Source: a virus. From it: a stretch of 40,319 nt of DNA. The notes under the pieces are model-generated. The model searched no databases and had not been told where the DNA came from. It was given only the letters and a program-made list of their open reading frames with translations. Positions 14,565-19,497 of this stretch are shown here, one piece after another. The position numbers and the translations under genes are program-made. The stretch is taken from positions 1 through 40,319 of IMG/VR virus record IMGVR_UViG_3300027865_000019. The stretch is one strand, 5' to 3'. The first letter of the stretch is position 1. Every line of letters starts with the position of its first letter.

Positions 14565-14580
14565 TATAATCTACTATAAT
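14565..14580 (+). promoter_or_regulatory. Tandem -10 elements for the rightward RNA
   Basis: TATAAT at 14565-14570 and again at 14575-14580. The -35 region is poor. A start about 7 bases after the second falls at about 14587, at the foot of the long stem that begins at 14590. A TATAAT also reads leftward at 14563-14568. Confidence 0.45.
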
Positions 14581-14586
14581 GTATTA

Positions 14587-14800
14587 TGTCCCTTTTCTTT
14601 AAGTCCACTCCTGCCCGATAAACACTTGTCATGGTCTTGGTAGCCCACTTGCCCTAGCCCTAAAAAAAAGTCTTAGGTCTTGGAAGGTTATTTATTATCG
14701 GTGTAGGAGAATTGTTAAGAAAAGGGTAAAAGAATATAGGAGGCTAACAATAAGGAGTCATTTAATTTATGTAATCCCGACTCAAGAGATTACTTTTTTT
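14587..14800 (+). ncRNA. Predicted structured small RNA with terminator
   Basis: About 214 nt. Base stem CCCTTTTCTT (14590-14599) with AAGAAAAGGG (14717-14726), then CTCCT (14608-14612) with AGGAG (14705-14709), then CCGATAA (14615-14621) with TTATCGG (14695-14701). These are three consecutive helices enclosing a loop region with an inner hairpin (CCTAA/TTAGG). The 3' end has a rho-independent terminator: GTAATC (14771-14776), GATTAC (14788-14793) and seven T. A TATAAT precedes it. An AGGAGG near 14739 is not followed by an ORF. No protein fits on this strand. Not recognised as a known family; a comparative search would decide. Confidence 0.6.
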
Positions 14801-14802
14801 AT

Positions 14803-14944
14803 TTATATTATTAGCTTTCTATGTTCTTTTAGTTTTGTAAAACCTAAACTCTTAAACGCTTTAGACGTCAGTCGCCCTTAGAGGCTAATAATATAAGGGC
14901 TAAAACAAAAGTTGAAGTACTTCACTGAAACTTATATTATTAGC
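14803..14944. repeat. Three alternating copies of a 13-bp arm
   Basis: TTATATTATTAGC at 14803-14815, its reverse complement at 14884-14896, and the forward form again at 14932-14944. The middle copy can pair with either outer copy but not both, so two alternative hairpins exist. A separate stem GCCCTTA (14874-14880) with TAAGGGC (14894-14900) competes with both. No gene lies here. Confidence 0.75.
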
Positions 14945-14959
14945 TTTTAAGGATTATTG

Positions 14960-15050
14960 AAAAAAAATACAATATTAGACTTCGCTTCGCCTAGAAACCT
15001 CGCTACAAGGTGGCTAAGCTTAGCCTAATATTGTATTCATTGTAGCGAGG
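14960..15050 (-). ncRNA. Pseudoknot-forming element with leftward terminator
   Basis: A 13-bp perfect stem (14966-14978 with 15025-15037) is followed on the minus strand by eight T, a strong leftward terminator. The loop contains CCTCGCTACAA (14998-15008), which is perfectly complementary to TTGTAGCGAGG (15040-15050) just outside the stem, so an 11-bp H-type pseudoknot is possible on either strand. The loop also holds a 14-bp palindrome, GGCTAAGCTTAGCC (15011-15024). It may be the 3' end of a leftward structured RNA. Confidence 0.6.
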
Positions 15051-15110
15051 GGATTGAGTTGTATTTAAATTGTAATTTATTTAAAGAACTTTGTCAAGTG
15101 AGTTATCAAC

Positions 15111-15240
15111 AGGCTTATTTACTTAATGAGATAGAGGTAAGGAATTGCCGAGAGTTTCACTAATACCCATGAATCCGGGTTGACACTCGTATAGTCACCT
15201 TGTGCGTCTACGCCCTCTACCTCACTAAATAAATAATCTT
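15111..15240. ncRNA. Multibranch structured element
   Basis: A long closing helix (15115-15137 with 15214-15236, few mismatches) encloses a hairpin, CGAGAGT (15149-15155) with ACACTCG (15183-15189) and an inner ACCC/GGGT, and a second branch (CAC/GTG or GCG/CGC near 15196-15213). It looks like a three-way junction. Strand is undetermined and no protein fits. The 12-mer AGGCTTATTTAC at 15111 recurs at 15480. Confidence 0.5.
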
Positions 15241-15277
15241 ATTATAATAGGTGGGTTTGTTTGCTTAAGCCCTTGAC

Positions 15278-15382
15278 TCAGGAGGCTGTTATCCCATATT
15301 TAAACGATAAATTTATTCTTTGTATTTTATGCGCTGTCTTAAAGCAGTTCTTACAATAAAGTCCATCATTTAAACGATACAT
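15278..15382 (-). CDS. Possible tiny zinc-knuckle ORF
   Basis: 34 residues with NDGLYCKNCFKTAHK, a CxxC followed by His. It lies in the otherwise non-coding block and could equally be a chance frame within a structured RNA. Low confidence. Confidence 0.3.
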   Translation of the reverse strand: MYRLNDGLYCKNCFKTAHKIQRINLSFKYGITAS

Positions 15383-15425
15383 GAACTCGGTTTTTTCTTT
15401 TTCATAATATAATTAATAACTTTTC

Positions 15426-15524
15426 TTAAAAGCTGATAATAAATAATATACCTATACGGTTTACATACTGCTATTTAATAGGCTTATTTACAGTCGTGGG
15501 CACCGTTATATTACCAGCTTTTAA
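15426..15524. ncRNA. Long hairpin element
   Basis: TTAAAAGCTG (15426-15435) pairs perfectly with CAGCTTTTAA (15515-15524). Inside, AATATA (15445-15450) pairs with TATATT (15507-15512), ACGGT (15456-15460) with ACCGT (15502-15506), and ACTG with CAGT. If transcribed leftward it would be the first domain of a roughly 570-nt RNA ending at the terminator near 14960. Confidence 0.5.
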
Positions 15525-15567
15525 AAACAAACAATATTTTTATTCTTCTAGTAAATACTCTCATCAA

Positions 15568-15810
15568 TTAATAATTTTTATTATATATTACTCCAATTTT
15601 TTTAAAATATTTTATAACACGTCTATACTCTTTAGTTTTTTTATAATCTATTATTCCGATTATCTGGCTTATTGTGTCTTTGGGGATTTTTTGTAATATT
15701 GCTCCGAAATTATCAGGACGTTCTTCCCAAACCTTATTCCATGTTTCGCTGTCGGAGTTCATTAGTTGGAATGTAAGTTTTTCTTGTTGTTTTGGGGTTG
15801 CTTCTTGCAT
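15568..15810 (-). CDS. Small early protein, unknown
   Basis: 80 residues from ATG at 15810, just after the stop of the upstream gene at 15815. Polar and helical with TFQLMNSDSETWNKVWEERP and a basic C-terminus (YRRVIKYFKKIG). Not recognised. Last gene before the structured non-coding block. Confidence 0.6.
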   Translation of the reverse strand: MQEATPKQQEKLTFQLMNSDSETWNKVWEERPDNFGAILQKIPKDTISQIIGIIDYKKTKEYRRVIKYFKKIGVIYNKNY

Positions 15811-15814
15811 ATGT

Positions 15815-15973
15815 TTAAAATACTTCTTTGTTGTCGTCAAGAGTTTTTTTCATATCAGTAACAAATTTATCAAGCTCTGATTCAGGGTTTTGTAAAATAT
15901 AAAATAAATCTACATTTTTTGAAATCTCTTGACTTGTCTTTTTGTTTTTTAAAGTTATTTCGTATATAGACAT
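15815..15973 (-). CDS. Small early protein, unknown
   Basis: 52 residues: beta-strand start (MSIYEITLKNKKTSQEIS) then an acidic helix (NPESELDKFVTDMKKTL). Operonic with its neighbours. Unknown function. Confidence 0.55.
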   Translation of the reverse strand: MSIYEITLKNKKTSQEISKNVDLFYILQNPESELDKFVTDMKKTLDDNKEVF

Positions 15974-16009
15974 ATTATTTATTTTTAGGATTAAATAAAC
16001 TTGGGTTGG

Positions 16010-16396
16010 TTATTTAATTAATTCAGGGTTTTTGTAGATGTTGCCGATTATTTCAGGATATGATTCTTCTCCAAATTGTTCTTTTCTAATTACTGTTTGG
16101 TTGTGAATTAAATTACTAAGTCTATCTCCTTTTGAAGTCCACCAACCACCACAATCCCATTCAATAGAAATGATTTTTTCTTCTTCTGTTTCATTTTTAT
16201 ATTTTAAAATATCCCCCTCATAAATATCTTTTCCTTTTTTGTCTTTTGTTCCTGTAAATTGATTGGGTTTTTCAAAAGATTTATTTTTAATCATTTCCCA
16301 AAATATTCCGTCATAATTATTGTCTTTAGCATTCCAATATTCAAATTTCCCACCTTGTAAATTGTCCCAAGCACGAAATTTTATTTTTCTAGTCAT
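16010..16396 (-). CDS. yopX: YopX family protein
   Basis: 128 residues with the full YopX signature: KIKFRAWDN at the start, QFTGTKDKKGKDIYEGDIL in the middle and EIIGNIYKNPEL at the end. The family is widespread in phages and prophages; its molecular role is not established. It begins at an ATG overlapping the TGA of the tiny membrane ORF upstream. Confidence 0.9.
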   Translation of the reverse strand: MTRKIKFRAWDNLQGGKFEYWNAKDNNYDGIFWEMIKNKSFEKPNQFTGTKDKKGKDIYEGDILKYKNETEEEKIISIEWDCGGWWTSKGDRLSNLIHNQTVIRKEQFGEESYPEIIGNIYKNPELIK

Positions 16397-16494
16397 ATAA
16401 TTGAATTTTGACTACTCAAAGCCAATAAGATTAAAAAGATTAATAGGAATAAAGGGAGTTTTTTGATTAGTTTTTTGGTTTTTCTACAATACAT
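16393..16494 (-). CDS. Tiny membrane peptide
   Basis: 33 residues: basic start (MYCRKTKKLIKK) then LPLFLLIFLILLALSS. Overlaps the 3' end of the HNH gene upstream by 11 bp and is coupled to YopX by ATGA. Function unknown. Confidence 0.5.
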   Translation of the reverse strand: MYCRKTKKLIKKLPLFLLIFLILLALSSQNSII

Positions 16495-16744
16495 ATAATA
16501 ATTTTATAAAAATTTCTTTAAATACTCTTTGTGATTCATGTAAAGCTGAATGACACTGATTGCAATAAGTAATTAAATTAGATAATTTATTGTTTTGTTT
16601 TTTAATTCTTAATTTTTTTCCTTTTTTACTAGAACCATTTCCGTCAATATGATGAACATGTAATAATTGGTATTTTCTTTTTATACCACAACTTTGACAG
16701 GTATAATTATCTCTTTCTTTAATTTGTTGTTTTATATTTTTCAT
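16484..16744 (-). CDS. Small HNH endonuclease
   Basis: 86 residues. CQSCG at residues 16-20, LHVHHIDGNG (HH at 31-32), then NLITYCNQCHSALH giving the second cysteine pair and the terminal His: a minimal complete HNH fold. Its start overlaps the end of the XRE gene. Could be a homing enzyme or a packaging-associated HNH, but it is far from the terminase, so homing is favoured. Confidence 0.82.
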   Translation of the reverse strand: MKNIKQQIKERDNYTCQSCGIKRKYQLLHVHHIDGNGSSKKGKKLRIKKQNNKLSNLITYCNQCHSALHESQRVFKEIFIKLLYVL

Positions 16745-16934
16745 TGTCTAGTACTTTTTTAATTTTATTCCAAGTTTCTTCATTCATTATTCTGTAACCG
16801 TGAGCATATTTACTGAAATTGCTTTCTGCTATATTAGCTTGTCTTGCTACTTCTCTCATTGTCATATTTGCATGTCTGCATAATTTAATTAAATCAACTG
16901 TATGAATTGCTATTGTTTTATATTTTGCTGTCAT
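16719..16934 (-). CDS. XRE/Cro-type helix-turn-helix regulator
   Basis: 71 residues. TMREVARQANIAESNFSKYA (about residues 25-44) is a classical helix-turn-helix with the AxxANIxxSxxSKY pattern. It is the first gene of the leftward early operon, 28 bases after a near-consensus promoter, and very likely controls the divergent region 16935-17100. No partner integrase or larger repressor is present, so a Cro-like early regulator is more likely than a lysogeny repressor. Confidence 0.75.
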   Translation of the reverse strand: MTAKYKTIAIHTVDLIKLCRHANMTMREVARQANIAESNFSKYAHGYRIMNEETWNKIKKVLDNEKYKTTN

Positions 16935-16961
16935 AAATATTGCTTATTTAATAGTATCTAA

Positions 16962-16990
16962 AGTATATATTATTTGTACAAAACTGTCAA
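16962..16990 (-). promoter_or_regulatory. Leftward early promoter
   Basis: On the minus strand: TTGACA (16985-16990), 17 bp, TATACT (16962-16967). The -35 is perfect and the -10 has five of six matches. Predicted start about 16955, 20 bases before the regulator's ATG. Drives the early operon. Confidence 0.8.
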
Positions 16991-17004
16991 GTCCCATTAC
17001 TGCT

Positions 17005-17019
17005 CTAAGTTATACTAAG
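17005..17019. promoter_or_regulatory. Possible operator: CTAAG direct repeat
   Basis: CTAAG-TTATA-CTAAG: two copies 10 bp apart, one helical turn, immediately upstream of the leftward -35 and between the divergent promoters. A plausible binding site for the XRE regulator; inference only. Confidence 0.35.
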
Positions 17020-17063
17020 ATTAGCTCAAATTTTAGCCTGTTAATAACTTGTTAATTAAAATT

Positions 17064-17092
17064 TTGATAAATAATAGTAAAACATTTATAAT
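17064..17092 (+). promoter_or_regulatory. Rightward promoter for a leaderless gene
   Basis: TTGATA (17064-17069), 17 bp, TATAAT (17087-17092). The ATG of the next gene is at 17100, eight bases after the -10, so the transcript would begin at or next to the start codon. Confidence 0.7.
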
Positions 17093-17099
17093 AAACTAC

Positions 17100-17291
17100 A
17101 TGGAAAAGAGAAAATTAATACAAAAATTAAATGGGATGCAGATTAAAGCTGAAAAGTGGCGTAGCTATATGAGTTATCAATATTTTATTAGAAATCAAGG
17201 AGTAAATGATTTATATCGTGAAATGGATGTGCTTTGCGGAATAGTACTTGAAAAACAAAAGGAAAAAAAGTTTTCCACTATTAGAATTTGA
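17100..17291 (+). CDS. Small basic protein, probably from a leaderless mRNA
   Basis: 63 residues from ATG at 17100 (MEKRKLIQKLNGMQIKAEKW). The in-frame upstream start at 17049 would precede the promoter's start site, so it is rejected. Basic and helical, with LYREMDVLCGIVLEKQKEK. First rightward gene opposite the XRE regulator; possibly regulatory. Its TGA overlaps the -35 of the following RNA promoter. Confidence 0.6.
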   Translation: MEKRKLIQKLNGMQIKAEKWRSYMSYQYFIRNQGVNDLYREMDVLCGIVLEKQKEKKFSTIRI

Positions 17292-17316
17292 CAATATTAT
17301 ATTAAATTGGTACTAT
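17288..17316 (+). promoter_or_regulatory. Consensus -35 promoter for structured RNA
   Basis: TTGACA (17288-17293), 17 bp, TACTAT (17311-17316). Predicted start about 17322-17324, where the 13-bp helix of the structured RNA begins. Confidence 0.7.
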
Positions 17317-17320
17317 AAAT

Positions 17321-17700
17321 ATAGATATCTAGTGAGGTCGTCAGATCTCCGTTCGGTCAAGTTAGCAAGCTAACACATATTTCAAACTGAAGACTAGATA
17401 TCTATATGAATACATATTCGAGGATTCGCTCGAAAACAAATAACTGCGTTACGTGTACCTTATTATCGTCCGTTTCGAGAAATAAGTAAACTACGTAATT
17501 GCGATAGAGGATTATCATAATCTATCATCGACCCTAGCGGATAAATCTAGGGAAGCGGCTGGGCTGGGATAACACTACGGGATAGGTATGTGCCAGCCTT
17601 GTTACTAAATAATATTCTTACATCTCTTGCTAAATGCATCTTAGTAGAGAACAGATTAGTTTTTTGTTCGTTGATCTTCAGCTTTTTGCTGGAGATGTAA
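17321..17700 (+). ncRNA. Large structured non-coding RNA with its own promoter
   Basis: No ORF fits, the bases are visibly richer in G and C than the surroundings, and helices are dense. ATAGATATCTAGT (17321-17333) pairs with 17393-17405 (13 bp) and encloses GTTAG/CTAAC and TTCA/TGAA hairpins. Further helices: TTCGAG/CTCGAA (17417-17422, 17429-17434); TTACGT/ACGTAA (17449-17454, 17493-17498) around CTTATT/AATAAG (17459-17464, 17481-17486); GATAGA/TCTATC (17503-17508, 17521-17526); CCCTAG/CTAGGG (17532-17537, 17547-17552); GGCTGG/CCAGCC (17557-17562, 17593-17598); and TTACATCTC/GAGATGTAA (17618-17626, 17692-17700). TTCGAG at 17473-17478 could swap into the second helix. The transcript may run on to the terminator at 17908-17934, about 610 nt. 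Size and complexity recall the large phage RNAs ROOL and GOLLD, but I cannot show homology. Confidence 0.75.
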
Positions 17701-17710
17701 AAATGTTATT

Positions 17711-17875
17711 ATGTTAAAATTTCTATTAACAGTAAATAATCAACATAGAGATGGTTTTAAACTATCTGCTCAAGCTGAAACCAAAGAAGAGTAAGAGATA
17801 GTTAATAGTTTAACTAGTAAATTAATAGAGAAAATTCGATCTATTGAAGTTAAAGTATCAAACGATTATGAATAG
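17711..17875 (+). pseudogene. Small ORF interrupted by an in-frame TAA
   Basis: Codons 1-27 read MLKFLLTVNNQHRDGFKLSA and on to KEE, then TAA at 17792-17794. The same frame continues for 26 protein-like codons (EIVNSLTSKLIEKIRS...) to TAG at 17873-17875. The downstream part has no start codon of its own. A single substitution (for example GAA to TAA) would explain it; so would a sequencing error or a real nonsense allele. The GGAG preceding the gene lies in two competing helices of the upstream RNA. Confidence 0.5.
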
Positions 17876-17907
17876 ATTATTAAAAATTAGACAGGCATTA
17901 AAACAAT

Positions 17908-17934
17908 CCTAATTATTATAATTGGGTTTTTTTT
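17908..17934 (+). terminator. Rho-independent terminator
   Basis: CCTAATT (17908-17914), loop ATTAT, AATTGGG (17920-17926) with one T-G pair, then eight T. The next ATG follows directly at 17935, so this could terminate the RNA/ORF unit or attenuate the downstream operon. Confidence 0.7.
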
Positions 17935-18087
17935 ATGATAAAAGAAAAAAAAGAAATAAAAATAATAAAAGAATATTTTTGTGATAAATGCAAATCAGGG
18001 TTAATTGTAGATTTTTTAGGTGAGTATATACACTTAAATGATTGGTTTTTAAGCAAAGATAGTCATATTTGTGAAAATTGTCAATAA
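17935..18087 (+). CDS. Small zinc-ribbon protein
   Basis: 50 residues: basic N-terminus, then YFCDKCKSGL and HICENCQ, two CxxC pairs about 26 residues apart forming a likely zinc ribbon. Unknown function. Starts at the last T of a terminator. Confidence 0.55.
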   Translation: MIKEKKEIKIIKEYFCDKCKSGLIVDFLGEYIHLNDWFLSKDSHICENCQ

Positions 18088-18091
18088 TTTG

Positions 18092-18158
18092 TTTCTAGTT
18101 CTTTCTTAATTGAAAGAAATGATTTAGACATAGCTTATCTTTAGGGATGAGCTAGAAA
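18092..18158 (+). ncRNA. Three-way-junction RNA element upstream of a small gene
   Basis: TTTCTAG (18092-18098) faces CTAGAAA (18152-18158). Between them are the hairpins TTCTTTC/GAAAGAA (18099-18105, 18112-18118) and AGCTTATC/GATGAGCT (18132-18139, 18146-18153). The second hairpin shares two bases with the closing stem. It ends 14 bases before the ATG at 18173, so a leader regulator or riboswitch-like role is possible. Confidence 0.5.
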
Positions 18159-18172
18159 TAAGTTAACAAGAT

Positions 18173-18343
18173 ATGTATATATTCAATAGAAAATTAAAAA
18201 AAAGAATAAAGTCATTAGAGTAATTTTTAGGTATTTATTACAGTCAAGATGATGATTTGCATGTTCCAGAAACTGATTATGGATTTATTAAAAAAGTAAA
18301 TGATTTATTAGAAGAAAAAGATAAAGAAGATAAAAAGAAATGA
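18173..18343 (+). pseudogene. Small ORF interrupted by an in-frame TAA
   Basis: Codons 1-16 (MYIFNRKLKKRIKSLE), TAA at 18221-18223, then 39 further protein-like codons (FLGIYYSQDDDLHVPETDYG...) to TGA at 18341-18343. That TGA overlaps the next ATG as ATGA, exactly as intact genes of this operon do, so the whole frame was or is a gene. TTG at codon 29 could restart translation. Compare 17711-17875 and 24931-25053. Confidence 0.55.
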
Positions 18344-18498
18344 AAAACAATTTTACAATAGCTGATAGTGTAGGTAAAGATAAAATGTATGAAATTATGA
18401 TGTTAGCTGCTAAAGGAGCTAATGAAGATCAGGCTAAGTTAATGGAAAGATATAAACAAAGTAAAAAACATTTAACAAAAGATGGTGAAGATATATGA
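18340..18498 (+). CDS. Small helical protein
   Basis: 52 residues: ADSVGKDKMYEIMMLAAKGA, then EDQAKLMERYKQSKKHL. Coupled at both ends by ATGA overlaps. Function unknown. Confidence 0.6.
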   Translation: MKNNFTIADSVGKDKMYEIMMLAAKGANEDQAKLMERYKQSKKHLTKDGEDI

Positions 18499-18683
18499 AA
18501 TTAGAAATACATGTTTATCATCATTATGATGAGAAAATAAATATAAGAGATAAATGTGATTTAGCTATTGATGGTGGGAAAGGCGGTATTTCTTATCATG
18601 ATTGGAATGTTAAATTTGCTGATAATCATGAATGTGGTTATTGTGGAGAAAAATTAGTGCGAGGTAAATTAATTAATCGGTAA
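18495..18683 (+). CDS. Small protein with C-terminal CxxC
   Basis: 62 residues: MKLEIHVYHHYDEKI, then HECGYCGEKLVRGK. The His-Cys-Cys cluster may bind zinc. No family recognised; operonic with neighbours. Confidence 0.6.
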   Translation: MKLEIHVYHHYDEKINIRDKCDLAIDGGKGGISYHDWNVKFADNHECGYCGEKLVRGKLINR

Positions 18684-18685
18684 TT

Positions 18686-18760
18686 ATGAAATATTTAGAA
18701 TCAAAGACAATGAATTCAACAATTCCAGATAATATTATTTTAATATACATAACTAAATAA
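18686..18760 (+). CDS. Tiny ORF
   Basis: 24 residues ending in a short hydrophobic run (DNIILIYITK). Fits neatly between two genes with 2-bp spacers, but evidence for translation is weak. Confidence 0.35.
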   Translation: MKYLESKTMNSTIPDNIILIYITK

Positions 18761-18762
18761 TT

Positions 18763-19086
18763 ATGTCAGATGAAAAACAAAAAGAGAAAGAAGTTAAAGA
18801 AAAAGCGGAAGCGAAAAAGAAAGCTATAGAAAAACAAGCAAAAGAGAATGAAGAAAAGTTGGATGCTCAATTAGAAGCAGAAGAAAAAACAAAAGAGAAG
18901 GAAGAGCAGGAAAAAGAGGAGCAAGATAAAAAAGATAAAGAGGCAGAGAAAGACAAAGTGGGTGTTTATGATTTTAGTGGAAAGAATATTTTATTAATTC
19001 GTGAATATTCAAAAGAATTACATGGAGATGATTTTAAGGAGTTAGCAGAGGGATTTGCTAAGAAGAATGGGTATAAGGTTAAATAA
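18763..19086 (+). CDS. Charged coiled-coil protein before terminase
   Basis: 107 residues. The first about 65 are almost only Lys, Glu, Asp, Ala and Gln, a long single helix or coiled coil. The C-terminal 40 (VGVYDFSGKNILLIREYSKE, then LAEGFAKKNGYKVK) form a small alpha/beta unit. Position suggests a packaging or capsid-assembly accessory role; no family recognised. Confidence 0.65.
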   Translation: MSDEKQKEKEVKEKAEAKKKAIEKQAKENEEKLDAQLEAEEKTKEKEEQEKEEQDKKDKEAEKDKVGVYDFSGKNILLIREYSKELHGDDFKELAEGFAKKNGYKVK

Positions 19087-19095
19087 ATTAAAACA

Positions 19096-19497
19096 ATGAG
19101 TGAGAATAAAGTTGGGCGACCAACAGTAATGACAGAAGAAACAGTCAATAAATTAGAGGAGATATTTGCATTAGGTGGAAGTGATAGAGAAGCTTGCTTT
19201 TATGCTAATATTAGCAAACAAACGCTGTATGATTATCAAGAAAAACATCCAGAATTTATTGACCGAAAAGAGGCATTGAAAGAAACGCCTATTCTTAAAG
19301 CTAGACGAGAAGTAGTAAAAGGATTGAGTAATTATCAAAATGCAATGGACTTTTTAAAGAGAAAGCGCAAGAAAGAGTTTAGCGAAAGAATAGAGAATGA
19401 TATTACAAGTGGAGATGAGAAACTTAATCAAGTATTAGTTAAATTTATAGATGGAAAAGACAATCAACATACCAACAGAGTATCAGAGGTTGTTTGA
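19096..19497 (+). CDS. terS: Terminase small subunit
   Basis: 133 residues. VGRPTVMTEETVNKLEEIF followed by ACFYANISKQTLYDYQEKHP is the helix-turn-helix DNA-recognition region of phage small terminases. A helical oligomerisation part follows (RREVVKGLSNYQNAMDFL). It overlaps the large-subunit gene by 47 bp, the usual coupled order. It would recognise packaging DNA and stimulate the large subunit. Confidence 0.82.
   Translation: MSENKVGRPTVMTEETVNKLEEIFALGGSDREACFYANISKQTLYDYQEKHPEFIDRKEALKETPILKARREVVKGLSNYQNAMDFLKRKRKKEFSERIENDITSGDEKLNQVLVKFIDGKDNQHTNRVSEVV

Noticed and set aside
15278-15382. Treating the 34-codon CxxC ORF as a solid gene
   Set aside because: Kept only as a low-confidence entry because it lies inside a block of inverted repeats that explains the sequence equally well.
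18148-18166. GAGCTAGAAATAAGTTAA resembles the repeat:antirepeat loop of a Cas9 guide scaffold
   Set aside because: No CRISPR array, no Cas gene and no tracr-type downstream hairpins; the bases are explained by the local three-way junction.
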